Shown: positions 23,887 to 33,347, counted from the first letter of the stretch. The stretch is 64,000 nt of DNA from Mycolicibacterium sp. HK-90 (GCF_030486405.1 NZ_CP129613.1:1116001-1180000), one strand, 5' to 3'. Made by a program: numbers and translations. Notes: generated by a model not told the origin, from the letters alone.

Positions 23887-25099
23887 ACGGCTTGCGCTGA
23901 TCCAGGCGGCGGGAGGCCAGCCCGGCGACCCGCCACACCCGGGCGATCCAGTCCTCGTCCTCGTCGGTGACGAGGTTGCCCATCACCCGCACCGCGATGT
24001 TCATCAGCGCGGTCGAGCGCAGTGCCACCGGTCCGGTCATCGGCAGGAACCGGGGCAGGGTCAGCAGTAACGCCAGCCGCCGGGCCACCGAGAAGCCGTG
24101 GGCGTAATGCTCCTGCAAGCCCGCCGGCCAGGCGCGGGCATAGTCGCCGGATCCCAGCAGCTCGGCGGCCAGCCGTCCGGTCTCCAGGCCGTAGTCGATG
24201 CCCTCGCCGTTGAGCGGGTTGACGCACGCGGCCGCGTCGCCGACCAGCATCCAGTTCGGCCCGGCCACCCCGGACACCGCGCCGCCCATCGGCAGCAGCG
24301 CCGACAGCGCCGCGCGCGGCTCTCCGGAAAATCCCCATTCCTCGCGGCGCAGCTGGGTGTAATACGTCAGCAGCGGTCGCAGGGCGGCGTGGGCGGGCCG
24401 TTTGTCCGTCGCCAGCGCGCCCACGCCGATGTTCACCTCGCCGTTGCCCAGCGGGAAGATCCACCCGTAGCCGGGCAGTACCTGCCCTTCGGGGGAGCGC
24501 AGCTCCAGATGCGAGGTGATCCACGGCTCGTTGGCGCGCGGCGTGGCGATATAGGCGCGGATCGCGGTGCCGTAGACGGTTTCCTTGTGCCAGGTGCGCC
24601 CCAGCACACGGCCCAGCGTCGAGCGGGCCCCGTCGGCGACGATCAGGTCGGTGCAGCTGACGGTGGCGCCGTCGTCGAGCTGAATCGACTCGACACGTCC
24701 GCGTGAGTCATGCGTCACCCCAACGGCTTTGGCGCCCAACCGCATCTTGGCGCCGTCGTCGGCGGCGACCGAACGGATCCGGTCGTCGAGTTCGGTGCGC
24801 GGAACCGCGCTGCCGGTGGACGGGAACGACGGACCCGGCCAGGGCACCTCGACGTCGGCGCCGAACCCCGACATCCGCAAACCGTGGTGCCGGATCCGGG
24901 TGTCGAGCCACGGACCCATGCCGAGCCGTTCGAGCTCGGCAACCGCCCGCGGTGTCAGCCCGTCACCGCAGGCCTTGTCGCGGGGGAACTGCGCCGAGTC
25001 GATCACCAACACGTCGCGACCAGCGCGAGCCGCCCACGCGGCAGCCGCCGACCCGGCCGGCCCGGCGCCCACGACGACCACGTCTGCCTTGATATCCAT
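23879..25099 (-). CDS. menJ: Menaquinone reductase MenJ (geranylgeranyl reductase family)
   Basis: 406-residue FAD enzyme that saturates the beta-isoprene unit of menaquinone-9 in mycobacteria. It has the dinucleotide loop VVVGAGPAGSAAAAWAARAG, the family run FPRDKACGDGLTPRAVAELE, GYGWIFPLGNGEVNIGVGAL, and the second FAD motif MLVGDAAACVNPLNGEGIDY. Length and sequence agree with Rv0561c. ATG 25099 is preferred over a much longer open frame because the FAD loop then starts at residue 7. It diverges from the polyprenyl synthase gene 21 bases away, so both promoters overlap. In M. tuberculosis it is likewise beside grcC1 and htpX. Confidence 0.95.
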   Translation of the reverse strand: MDIKADVVVVGAGPAGSAAAAWAARAGRDVLVIDSAQFPRDKACGDGLTPRAVAELERLGMGPWLDTRIRHHGLRMSGFGADVEVPWPGPSFPSTGSAVPRTELDDRIRSVAADDGAKMRLGAKAVGVTHDSRGRVESIQLDDGATVSCTDLIVADGARSTLGRVLGRTWHKETVYGTAIRAYIATPRANEPWITSHLELRSPEGQVLPGYGWIFPLGNGEVNIGVGALATDKRPAHAALRPLLTYYTQLRREEWGFSGEPRAALSALLPMGGAVSGVAGPNWMLVGDAAACVNPLNGEGIDYGLETGRLAAELLGSGDYARAWPAGLQEHYAHGFSVARRLALLLTLPRFLPMTGPVALRSTALMNIAVRVMGNLVTDEDEDWIARVWRVAGLASRRLDQRKPFS

Positions 25100-25120
25100 T
25101 GCTCCCAGTATGTTGGACGA

Positions 25121-26128
25121 ATGAGGACACCAGCGACTGTGGTGGCGGGAGTTGACTTCGGGGATGCGGCCTTCGCCGCCGACGTCCGGGACAACGTCGC
25201 CAGGATCGAACAACTGATGTCTGACGAGCTGGGCAAAGCCGATGAGCTCATGGCCGAGGCCGTCCAGCATCTGTTCCAGGCGGGCGGCAAACGGTTCCGT
25301 CCGCTGTTCACCGTGCTCTCAGCGTCGCTGGGGCCGCGGCCCGACGATCCTGAGGTCACCATCGCCGGTGCAGTCATCGAACTGGTGCACCTGGCCACGC
25401 TGTATCACGACGACGTGATGGACGAGGCCCAGATGCGGCGCGGGGCACCCAGTGCCAACGCCCGGTGGGGCAACAACATCGCGATCCTGGCCGGCGACTA
25501 CCTGTTCGCCACCGCCTCGCGGCTGGTTTCCCGGCTCGGGCCCGACGCGGTGCGTGTGATTGCTGACACATTCGCGCAACTGGTGACCGGTCAGATGCGC
25601 GAGACCCGCGGCGCCGCCGAGCATGTCGACTCCGTCGATCACTACCTCAAGGTGGTCTACGAGAAGACGGCCTGCCTGATCGCGGCCTCGGGCCGGTTCG
25701 GCGCCACATTCTCGGGCGCGGACGACGAGCAGATCGAGCGGCTGTCCCGGCTCGGCGGGATCGTCGGCACCGCCTTCCAGATCTCCGACGACATCATCGA
25801 CATCGACAGCGATCCCGATGAATCGGGCAAGGTTCCGGGCACTGACCTGCGCGAAGGCGTGCACACCCTGCCGGTGCTGTACGCGCTGCGCGAGAGCGGG
25901 CCCGACGCCGACCGGTTGCGTGAGCTGCTGGCCAACCCGGTCGAACGGGACGAGGACGTGGCCGAGGCGCTGGCGTTGCTGCGGGGGTCCACCGGAATGG
26001 CGCGCGCCAAGGAGACGGTGGCCGAATATGCCGCGCAGGCGCGGGCCGAGCTGGCCAGCCTGCCGGCCGGCCCCGGGCGCGACGCGCTGGCCACCCTCGT
26101 CGACTACACGGTGAACCGTCACGGCTGA
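25121..26128 (+). CDS. grcC1: Long-chain polyprenyl diphosphate synthase (GrcC1-like)
   Basis: 335 residues, the same as Rv0562. It is a trans-prenyl transferase that builds the isoprenoid tail, probably for menaquinone given menG and menJ nearby. The two aspartate-rich motifs are DDVMDE (Asp97 onward) and DDIIDIDSD (Asp223 onward); AGGKRFRPLFT is the diphosphate-binding region and GQMRETRG follows. Chain length cannot be read with certainty; there is no bulky aromatic residue immediately before the first motif other than Tyr95, consistent with a long product. ATG 25121 lies 21 bases from the menJ start on the other strand. Confidence 0.93.
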   Translation: MRTPATVVAGVDFGDAAFAADVRDNVARIEQLMSDELGKADELMAEAVQHLFQAGGKRFRPLFTVLSASLGPRPDDPEVTIAGAVIELVHLATLYHDDVMDEAQMRRGAPSANARWGNNIAILAGDYLFATASRLVSRLGPDAVRVIADTFAQLVTGQMRETRGAAEHVDSVDHYLKVVYEKTACLIAASGRFGATFSGADDEQIERLSRLGGIVGTAFQISDDIIDIDSDPDESGKVPGTDLREGVHTLPVLYALRESGPDADRLRELLANPVERDEDVAEALALLRGSTGMARAKETVAEYAAQARAELASLPAGPGRDALATLVDYTVNRHG

Positions 26129-26132
26129 TTCC

Positions 26133-26158
26133 GGAACCGCGGACGGTAACTGAGCGTT
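26133..26158 (+). promoter_or_regulatory. ECF-sigma (SigE/SigH-type) promoter for htpX
   Basis: GGAAC (26133-26137) and CGTT (26155-26158) are separated by 17 bases, matching the GGAAC-N16to19-CGTT pattern of mycobacterial SigE/SigH promoters. It lies 47 bases before the htpX ATG. htpX belongs to envelope stress responses, so the site fits the gene. Confidence 0.6.
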
Positions 26159-26193
26159 AAATCAGCGATGGTTGTCGAGTAGTTGCCTAGTAG

Positions 26194-27090
<897 letters not shown>

Positions 27091-27116
27091 TTCTCTGCAC
27101 CGCGCGCCTTAGCCAC

Positions 27117-27179
27117 CGCGAGCGACCGCGTCTGTACGCCGACACGCCGTGATCTGCGTACCTGCACGGTCGCTCGCGC
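27117..27179. repeat. Dispersed intergenic palindrome, family 1, copy B
   Basis: The arms GCGAGCGACCG and CGGTCGCTCGC enclose a core with TGTACGCCGACACGCCG and GCGTAC. It is in the same orientation as copy A (2621-2682) and opposite to copy C (27332-27395). It begins 26 bases after the htpX stop codon. Confidence 0.8.
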
Positions 27180-27199
27180 AGTTGCCGGCCGCGTAGGCA

Positions 27200-27273
27200 T
27201 ACCCCCTATGGGTACTTGCGCTTGGGCACTCGCCTCGGTAGCGTCACCCTCACCTAGGTACCCCTATGGGGTA
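27200..27273. promoter_or_regulatory. Pair of CsoR/CstR-type operators
   Basis: TACCCCCTATGGGTA (27200-27214) and TACCCCTATGGGGTA (27259-27273) are two near-identical symmetric sites, 59 bases apart. The pattern TACCC(C)-TAT-GGG(G)TA is characteristic of operators of the CsoR/RcnR family, which senses copper, nickel or persulfide. No complete gene follows them; only a short reading frame does. Confidence 0.6.
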
Positions 27274-27292
27274 TGCGGGAGAGGAGCGGGCG

Positions 27293-27406
27293 ATGGCGGT
27301 GGCGACCACGGGTTGGCACCTGCGACCCCATGCGCGAGCGACCGCGCTTGTACGCATTTCACGGTGTGTCGGCGTACAAACACGGTCGCTCGCGGGGCCG
27401 GGGTGA
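27293..27406 (+). pseudogene. 37-codon frame behind the CsoR-type operators, possibly a gene remnant
   Basis: ATG 27293 follows GAGAGGAGCG, a good ribosome site, and lies 19 bases after the second operator. The frame begins MAVATTGWHLRPHA and then runs straight into palindromic repeat copy C, which supplies most of the remaining codons before TGA. This is what would be left if the repeat had inserted into a small metal-regulated gene, or had replaced its distal part. It may equally be a chance frame. No homologue is recognised. Confidence 0.3.
27332..27395. repeat. Dispersed intergenic palindrome, family 1, copy C (inverted)
   Basis: Arms GCGAGCGACCGCG and CACGGTCGCTCGC. Read on the minus strand, its core (TTGTACGCCGACACACCGTG) aligns with copies A and B. 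It ends 15 bases before the stop codon of the SulP/carbonic anhydrase gene. Confidence 0.8.
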
Positions 27407-27410
27407 CCCG

Positions 27411-29576
27411 TCAGGCGGCGTCGGCGAGGGTCTCCACGTGGGTGGGTGTCACCCGCAGCACCCCGGCGCTGGCGATGTCGTAGAACAACCCGATCACGTT
27501 GACCCGGCGGGCCAGCGGATGCGCCTGCAGGGTCTGCACCTGGATCGCGATGTTGACCATGGACAGCTGATCGACGGTGCCGAATCCTGCCTCGGCAGCT
27601 GACCGGGCCACCGGGTGGTTGCCGTTGTCGAATGCCTTCAGGGAGGGATTGCCATGGGCCAGCCAGGATTCCAGGTGCCGGTCGCCCGGGTCGGTCTTGC
27701 CCAGCAGCGCGGTCATCGCCCCGCAGCTGGAGTGTCCGCACACCACGATGGAGCTGACGTTGAGCTTGTCCACCGCGAACGCGATGGCCGCCTCGATCGA
27801 GGCATCCTTCTGGCCGGCCGGGATCATGTTGCCGACGTTGCGCACGGTGAACAGATCGCCGGGGCCGCTGCTGGTGATGACGTTGGGCACCACCCGCGAA
27901 TCGGCGCAGGTGAGGAACAGCGTCTCGGGCCGCTGGGCGTGCACGAGGTCCTGCAGGTGCGGACGCAGCACCGGGGCGGTACGACGGTGGTAGGCGGCCA
28001 GGCCGTGCAGCACCGATGCCGACTCCTCCCGCTGCCACGAGCTCCACGGCACCACGCCCGAGCGCTTGTCGAACGGCGTGAAGCCACGCATCGGAGGTCC
28101 GGCCAGCGCGCTGGCCATCTCGACGGCACCCACGTCGTGGATGTCGACGGTTCCACCGCCCGCCTCATGCTGGCGCTGCCACTCCTCGATCGTCTCGTGG
28201 GCGGCGTGGTCGAGGAAGTCGACCGACAGTTCGACGGTGACGTCGGTGCCGGCCGGGACGCTGGCCAGGGCGCGGCTGAGGACAGGCAGCGACAGGAAGG
28301 TGCAGGAGCCCTCGATGACGACGCGCCAGGCGTTGTCGCCCGTGGGCTCGGCGCTGATGTTGGCTCGCACCACCCGCCACACGGTCAGGGCGACGGCCAG
28401 GGCGAGGCCGATCAGCACGCCTTCGAGCAGGTTGAGGAACACCACGCCGGCCACGGTCACCGCATAGACCGCGAGATCGCCTGTGCGCTTGGCGGTTTCG
28501 ATGTGGGCACGCTTGACCAGCTGGCAGCCGATGACGATCAGCAGGCCGGCCAGGGCGGCCGTCGGGATCAACTGGGCCAGCCCGGCGAACGGCACGGCGA
28601 ACACCAGGATCCACACGCCGTGCAGGATCGCCGAGGCCCGGGAGCGGGCCCCGGCCGCGACGTTGGTCGAGCTGCGCACGATGACGCCGGTCACCGGAAG
28701 GCCGCCGACGGCACCGGAGACGATGTTGGCGGTGCCCTGGCCGATCATCTCGCGGTCGAAGTTGGTGCGCGGGCCGGTGTGCATGCGGTCGACCGAGACC
28801 GCCGACAGCAAGCTCTCGACACTGGCGATCAGTGCCACGGTCAGCACGCCCGTCGCGAAGGCGCCCCAGTTGCCGTCGGGCAGGCTGGGCAGGGCCAGCG
28901 CATCGAGCAGGGACCCGTCGAGCTTGATGCGGGTGACGTCGCTGAACGCGGCCAGCATCGACAGCGCGGTGACGCCGGCGATGGCCACCAGCGGGCCGGG
29001 CACCTTACGGGCCGCGGCGGGCATCCAGCGCCAGCCCACGAGGATCGCGATCACGAGCCCGCCCAGGATCACGCCGTGCCCGTGCGCGTTGATCAGCTGA
29101 CCGGGCAGTTCGGTGACGTTGGCCCAGGCCGAGCTGTTGGAGCTGCCGCCGAGCAACACGTGGATCTGCTGCAGCGCGATCGTGATGCCGATGCCGGCCA
29201 GCATCGCGTGCACGACGACCGGGGAGATGGCGAGCGCGGCGCGGGCGACGCGGCTCAGTCCGAACAGCACCTGCAGCACGCCCGCGCACACGGTGATGGC
29301 GCAGGTGACGGCCCAGCCGAACTCCGCCACCAGGCCCGCGACGATGACGGTCAGGCCGGCGGCGGGACCGCTCACCTGGAGGGGCGAGCCGCCCATGGCG
29401 CCGGCGACGATGCCGCCGACGATGGCGGCGATGATGCCGGCCAGCACCGGGGCCCCGGAGGCGACGGCGATACCCAATGACAACGGCAGGGCGACCAGGA
29501 ACACGACCAGTGAGGCGGGTAGGTCGTAACGCAGAACGGATCTCGCCCGTTCTGCGAAATCAGTGGTTTGCTGCAT
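27411..29576 (-). CDS. SulP anion transporter fused to a beta-carbonic anhydrase
   Basis: 721 residues. Residues 1-410 or so are a SulP/SLC26 permease with about twelve hydrophobic helices (DLPASLVVFLVALPLSLGIA, QVSGPAAGLTVIVAGL, GLPVTGVIVRSSTNVAAGAR). A short STAS-like stretch follows (VTVELSVDFLDHAAHETIEE). The C-terminal 200 residues are a beta-carbonic anhydrase with zinc ligands in CADSRVVP and CGHSSCGAM. The fusion suggests bicarbonate uptake coupled to CO2/bicarbonate interconversion. It corresponds to Rv3273. ATG 29576 follows GACGGAGG; an in-frame extension of 40 codons has no membrane or family character. It diverges from trcR across 477 bases. Confidence 0.93.
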   Translation of the reverse strand: MQQTTDFAERARSVLRYDLPASLVVFLVALPLSLGIAVASGAPVLAGIIAAIVGGIVAGAMGGSPLQVSGPAAGLTVIVAGLVAEFGWAVTCAITVCAGVLQVLFGLSRVARAALAISPVVVHAMLAGIGITIALQQIHVLLGGSSNSSAWANVTELPGQLINAHGHGVILGGLVIAILVGWRWMPAAARKVPGPLVAIAGVTALSMLAAFSDVTRIKLDGSLLDALALPSLPDGNWGAFATGVLTVALIASVESLLSAVSVDRMHTGPRTNFDREMIGQGTANIVSGAVGGLPVTGVIVRSSTNVAAGARSRASAILHGVWILVFAVPFAGLAQLIPTAALAGLLIVIGCQLVKRAHIETAKRTGDLAVYAVTVAGVVFLNLLEGVLIGLALAVALTVWRVVRANISAEPTGDNAWRVVIEGSCTFLSLPVLSRALASVPAGTDVTVELSVDFLDHAAHETIEEWQRQHEAGGGTVDIHDVGAVEMASALAGPPMRGFTPFDKRSGVVPWSSWQREESASVLHGLAAYHRRTAPVLRPHLQDLVHAQRPETLFLTCADSRVVPNVITSSGPGDLFTVRNVGNMIPAGQKDASIEAAIAFAVDKLNVSSIVVCGHSSCGAMTALLGKTDPGDRHLESWLAHGNPSLKAFDNGNHPVARSAAEAGFGTVDQLSMVNIAIQVQTLQAHPLARRVNVIGLFYDIASAGVLRVTPTHVETLADAA

Positions 29577-30053
29577 GGCGCGCCTCCGTCTGAAATCGGT
29601 GATGCGCGGGCCCGCCTCGTCGCGGCTCCGCGCAAAGTTATTGACGTCGTTGTCGGTAAACAACTTCGAAAGGTGTTGAAGCACAGTGCGACACAAGTCG
29701 ACTTATGGATCATTTGTGATTCGGCAACACCCAATTACTGTGGGCGAGAGTATTTATCGCGGTGGGGCCGTGCAAGGAAGTTTGGGCCATGCATAGAGAA
29801 CCCAAATGTTTCGGTGAGGTATCGCGGGGCGAATATGGCTGGTGCGCAGCGGAAATCATTGGGACACGGTGCCATGCGGCACCAACTGTTCACCCATATG
29901 TTTCGAAAAGGTATGCATTCCAGTCGTTCTGGGCTGGATCACGCTTCGGGGCCATGGTGACGTGGGTCATATGAATGCGGGTGGGGGCGGCATTCCCTTA
30001 GAACTCCATATGAACTCCGTGACAACCCTCTGTGTACTCCGCACAATGGAAAT
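29577..30053. promoter_or_regulatory. Long, AT-richer divergent regulatory region upstream of trcR
   Basis: 477 bases without a convincing gene and visibly richer in A/T than its surroundings. Two similar sequences, ATATGAATGCGG (29969-29980) and ATATGAACTCCG (30008-30019), lie 39 bases apart close to the trcR start; a third CATATG is at 29895-29900. In M. tuberculosis TrcR is known to bind an AT-rich sequence in its own promoter, so these are candidate TrcR sites. Short open frames here have no ribosome sites or codon bias and are not called. Confidence 0.5.
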
Positions 30054-30827
30054 ATGACGACCGTGTCGGTTTCTCCCCGTGCCCAGCAGCCCCGACAGGC
30101 CATCCTTGGACAGTTGCCGAAGATCCATCGCGCCGACGGCTCCGCGATTCGCGTGTTGCTGGTCGATGATGAGCCGGCTTTGACCAACTTGGTCAAGATG
30201 GCCCTGCATTACGAGGGCTGGGAAGTCGACGTGGCACACAACGGTCATGACGCGGTGGCGAAGTTCGACGAGATCGAACCCGACGTCGTCGTCCTCGACA
30301 TCATGTTGCCGGACATCGACGGGCTGCAGATCCTGCAACGCGTCCGCGAGGCCGACGGCTACACCCCGACGCTGTTTCTGACCGCCAGGGATTCGGTGCT
30401 CGACCGCGTCTCGGGGCTGACGGCCGGGGCCGATGACTACATGACCAAACCGTTCAGCCTCGAGGAGCTGGTCGCCCGGTTGCGCGGGTTGCTGCGCCGG
30501 TCCAGCCACACCACGCCGCCGTCCGACGAAACCCTCCGGGTCGGTGACATGGTGCTCGACGGGGCCAGTCGTGAGGTCACCCGCGGTGGCGAACGGATCA
30601 ACCTGACCGTGACGGAATTCGAGTTGCTGCGGTACCTGATGCGCAATCCGCGTCGGGCGCTGAGCCGGGCCGAGATCCTCGACCGGGTGTGGAATTACGG
30701 GTTCGGCGGGAAGTCCAGCATCGTCGACCTCTACATCTCGTATCTGCGCAAGAAGATCGACGCCGACCGGGAACCGATGATCCACACCGTCCGCGGCGTG
30801 GGATACATGTTGCGGCCCACCTCGTGA
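30054..30827 (+). CDS. trcR: TrcR response regulator (OmpR family)
   Basis: 257 residues. The receiver domain (about residues 33-148) has the acidic pair in LVDDEPALTNLVKMALHYEG, the phosphorylation site Asp82 in VVVLDIMLPD, Thr in LFLTARDS and Lys in DYMTKPFSLEEL. The C-terminal winged helix (about 160-255) has LTVTEFELLRYLMRNPRRAL and DLYISYLRKKIDADREPMIH, the OmpR DNA-binding signature. It agrees strongly with M. tuberculosis TrcR (Rv1033c), which activates its own promoter. ATG 30054 fits that length. The sensor gene trcS follows 7 bases downstream. Confidence 0.93.
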   Translation: MTTVSVSPRAQQPRQAILGQLPKIHRADGSAIRVLLVDDEPALTNLVKMALHYEGWEVDVAHNGHDAVAKFDEIEPDVVVLDIMLPDIDGLQILQRVREADGYTPTLFLTARDSVLDRVSGLTAGADDYMTKPFSLEELVARLRGLLRRSSHTTPPSDETLRVGDMVLDGASREVTRGGERINLTVTEFELLRYLMRNPRRALSRAEILDRVWNYGFGGKSSIVDLYISYLRKKIDADREPMIHTVRGVGYMLRPTS

Positions 30828-30834
30828 GCCGCTG

Positions 30835-32346
30835 ATGCCGCCGAGATGGTGGTGGCCGCGTTCCCTGCGCAGACAGTTGGTGCTGGGCGTGACGGCGCTG
30901 GTCACCGTGGTGTTGGTGGCGGTCGGCGGGGTCTCGGTGTACAGCCTGCACACCTACGTGTCCACGATGGAGGAGCTGGAACTGTCGCGTTCGATGGCTG
31001 CCTTCAGCCATTCGTTCGAGAAACTGCAGCACGACCCCAGACACGACCTTTCCGGTGACACCGAGGCGTTGACCGCCTTCGTCGGGCAGGCCCCGGGCAA
31101 TCTGATCGCGGTGCTGCACGACGGGGAGGTGGTGCAGTCGGCGGTGTTCTCCGACGGGGAACCGCATCCGGCCCCGGCCGAGGTGGTCCGGGCGCTCGAC
31201 GGCCGGGTGTGGGACGACGACGAGCCCACCACCGTCAAGCTGCCCGTGCTGGGCTCCTACCGGATGGCCAGTGAGCCGGCCGCCGACGGCCACGTGCTGG
31301 TCTCCGGGGTGTCGCAGGACAGCGCGAACCTGGTGATCGCCCGCAAGACGGTGACTCTCGCGGTGATCATCTTGGCCGCGCTCATCGTCACCGCGTTGGG
31401 CACGGTCGCGGTGGTCCGCATCGCCCTGCGGCCGTTGCGCCGGGTGGCGGCGACGGCGGCCAAGGTCGCGACGCTGCCCCTGGACGGCGACGATCACCGC
31501 ATCACCGCGCGCGTGCGCGACAAGGACACCGATCCGGACAACGAGGTCGGCGTGGTGGGGGAGACGCTCAACCAGTTGCTGTCCAACGTCGACAGCGCGC
31601 TGGCGGCACTGGCCGCCTCCGACCGGCGCACCCGGCAATTCCTCACCGATGCCAGTCATGAGCTGCGCACCCCGCTGGCCGCGATCCAGGGCTACGCCGA
31701 GCTCACCCGGCAGGACAGCGCGACCCTCCCGCCCACCACCGAGTACGCGTTGGCTCGCATCGAAGCCGAGGCGCGGCGGATGACCGGACTGGTCAGTGAC
31801 CTGCTCCTGCTGTCCCGGCTGGGTGAGGGGCAGGACCTGGAGACCGACGACATCGACCTGAGCGATCTGGTGGTCGACGCGGTCAACGACGTGGCGGTGG
31901 GTGCGCCCGAGCATCAATGGGTGGCCGAGCTGCCCGACGACCCGTTGTGGGTGCGCGGCGATCTGGCCCGTCTGCATCAAGTGGTCAGCAACTTGCTGAC
32001 CAATGCCCGGATGCACACGCCGCCCGGTGTGACCGTCACCATCGCTTTGTCCACTGCCGGTGAATTCGCGGAATTGACGGTGACCGATGACGGTCCGGGA
32101 ATCGATGCCGAATTGTTGCCGAACCTTTTCGGCAGATTTGTGCGTGCCGATAAATCGCGGTCGCGCGAATTGGGCAGCACCGGATTGGGGCTGGCCATCG
32201 TGGCCTCGATCGTCGAGGCCCACGACGGCACCGTCGCTGTCACGTCCGAGCCTGGTCGGACGGTGTTTACCGTGCGTATCCCACTGGCTGGCGAGTCGGC
32301 TCCGGCCTTCGCGGCCCGGGCTGTGAACCGGCGCGCGAATATATGA
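30835..32346 (+). CDS. trcS: TrcS sensor histidine kinase
   Basis: 503 residues. It has a first membrane segment (LVLGVTALVTVVLVAVGGVS), an extracellular sensor of about 130 residues, a second membrane segment (VTLAVIILAALIVTALGTVA), a HAMP region, the phospho-acceptor His275 in FLTDASHELRTPLAAIQGYA, and the ATPase boxes NLLTNARMHTP (N box), TDDGPGI (G1), FGRFVRADKSRS (F) and STGLGLAIV (G2). It pairs with trcR, as in Rv1032c. The signal sensed is unknown. Its stop codon lies within the first of two ATATGAATT motifs that precede the next gene, so that gene may be under TrcR control. Confidence 0.93.
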   Translation: MPPRWWWPRSLRRQLVLGVTALVTVVLVAVGGVSVYSLHTYVSTMEELELSRSMAAFSHSFEKLQHDPRHDLSGDTEALTAFVGQAPGNLIAVLHDGEVVQSAVFSDGEPHPAPAEVVRALDGRVWDDDEPTTVKLPVLGSYRMASEPAADGHVLVSGVSQDSANLVIARKTVTLAVIILAALIVTALGTVAVVRIALRPLRRVAATAAKVATLPLDGDDHRITARVRDKDTDPDNEVGVVGETLNQLLSNVDSALAALAASDRRTRQFLTDASHELRTPLAAIQGYAELTRQDSATLPPTTEYALARIEAEARRMTGLVSDLLLLSRLGEGQDLETDDIDLSDLVVDAVNDVAVGAPEHQWVAELPDDPLWVRGDLARLHQVVSNLLTNARMHTPPGVTVTIALSTAGEFAELTVTDDGPGIDAELLPNLFGRFVRADKSRSRELGSTGLGLAIVASIVEAHDGTVAVTSEPGRTVFTVRIPLAGESAPAFAARAVNRRANI

Positions 32347-32399
32347 ATTCGGCCTGAATTTCGGGCCCGCAAAATTCGTATGCGTTCAATATGAATTGG
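32341..32399 (+). promoter_or_regulatory. Candidate TrcR motif pair before the small secreted protein gene
   Basis: ATATGAATTCGG (32341-32352) and ATATGAATTGG (32389-32399) resemble the two motifs in the trcR promoter (ATATGAAYKNSG as a rough consensus), with similar spacing of about 40-50 bases. The stretch 32339-32460 is AT-richer than the neighbouring genes. The TrcR assignment is an inference. Confidence 0.35.
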
Positions 32400-32463
32400 T
32401 GGACCGCGAAGAATTCCCTGCCTAGGCTGAAAGTAATTCAGCAATGGAAAGGCAGGTAGTTCA

Positions 32464-32778
32464 ATGAGGAACACCGTCAAAAATGCAATTGTCGCCACCA
32501 TCGGGAGCGGCCTGGCCGTCGGTGCGCTGGCCTTGGCCGGCCCCGCCGCGGCGGCACCGACGGGTGCGGAGACGGCCCAGCAGACGATCAAGAAGCTGCA
32601 GGACGAGGGCTACCGGGTCATCCAGACCCGGGTCGGCAGCGGCTCGATCGACAACTGCAACGTCAGCGCCGTGCGCCCGGGCCGCGACATCACCGAACTC
32701 AAGGCCGCGCCGCGGGGTAACACCGAGGAGCGGGTCCGTTACACCACGGTCTACGTCGACCTGCACTGCGGCGGCTAG
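32464..32778 (+). CDS. Small exported protein downstream of trcRS
   Basis: 104 residues. A typical Sec signal peptide (MRNTVKNAIVATIGSGLAVG then ALALAGPAAAAP, cleavage after about residue 31) leaves a mature protein of about 73 residues. Two cysteines (DNCNVSAV and LHCGG-end) probably form a disulfide; in between lies TQQTIKKLQ-like TAQQTIKKLQDEGYRVIQTR. Small secreted proteins of this size with two Cys are common in mycobacteria, with no known function. ATG 32464 follows GGCAGGTAG. The shared ATATGAA motifs suggest it belongs to the trcRS regulon. Confidence 0.8.
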   Translation: MRNTVKNAIVATIGSGLAVGALALAGPAAAAPTGAETAQQTIKKLQDEGYRVIQTRVGSGSIDNCNVSAVRPGRDITELKAAPRGNTEERVRYTTVYVDLHCGG

Positions 32779-32829
32779 CGGATCCCGCGAGCGGTGGACC
32801 GCTCCAGCGGCCCGGGTTAGGGTGACGGC

Positions 32830-33345
32830 GTGCTGAGCAGAGTGGTGATTGGCCTGGTGGGCGCCGCGGGGGCGGCAGTGATGAGCGTGCCCGGGGTGGC
32901 CTCCGCGGATCCCGCGCCGGCTCCGGCCGTGCCCAACGTCAACGCGTACGCGCCGGTCAAGACCTCCGAATACGCGGTGATGGACAAGACCTGGTACGCG
33001 TTCAGCGTCCCGGAGGGCATCACCTGCGTGATCCAGCGCAGCGGCAGCTACGGCTGCAGCGGCCCGATCCCGGCCGCCCCCAATGGCGCCAATCTGGTCA
33101 GCGGCGGCCCCGGGGTGCCCGGGTTCGCCAGTTCACCGGCCCCGGTGTTCGCCGTCGTCGGCGACGCCAAACCGCTGCCGCCGAACTCCCGGCTCAGCTA
33201 TCAGACGATCAGCTGCGGCACCGACGGTGTGACGACGTCATGCGTCGACGGCCGCAACCAGGCCGGCTTCGTGCTCAGTCCGGCCGGCAGCTTCGTCATC
33301 GGCGAGCAGGAGTCGGACTTCAAGCCCACCTTCCAGATCGGCTGA
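32830..33345 (+). CDS. Conserved exported protein
   Basis: 171 residues with a Sec signal peptide (VVIGLVGAAGAAVMSVPGVA, probable cleavage at ASA-DPA near residue 26). The mature part has four cysteines in two pairs (GITCVIQRSGSYGCSG and TISCGTDGVTTSCVDG), pointing to two disulfides outside the membrane, and ends in the conserved-looking GFVLSPAGSFVIGEQESDFK. I know similar exported proteins from mycobacteria but no assigned function. GTG 32830 is the start that puts the signal peptide at the N-terminus. It is 51 bases downstream of the previous secreted protein gene and may be co-transcribed. Confidence 0.8.
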   Translation: MLSRVVIGLVGAAGAAVMSVPGVASADPAPAPAVPNVNAYAPVKTSEYAVMDKTWYAFSVPEGITCVIQRSGSYGCSGPIPAAPNGANLVSGGPGVPGFASSPAPVFAVVGDAKPLPPNSRLSYQTISCGTDGVTTSCVDGRNQAGFVLSPAGSFVIGEQESDFKPTFQIG

Positions 33346-33347
33346 CG

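Noticed and set aside
29568..29960. 130-codon plus-strand frame in the trcR upstream region
   Set aside because: Starts inside the divergent anhydrase gene, has no ribosome site, and covers AT-rich regulatory DNA.
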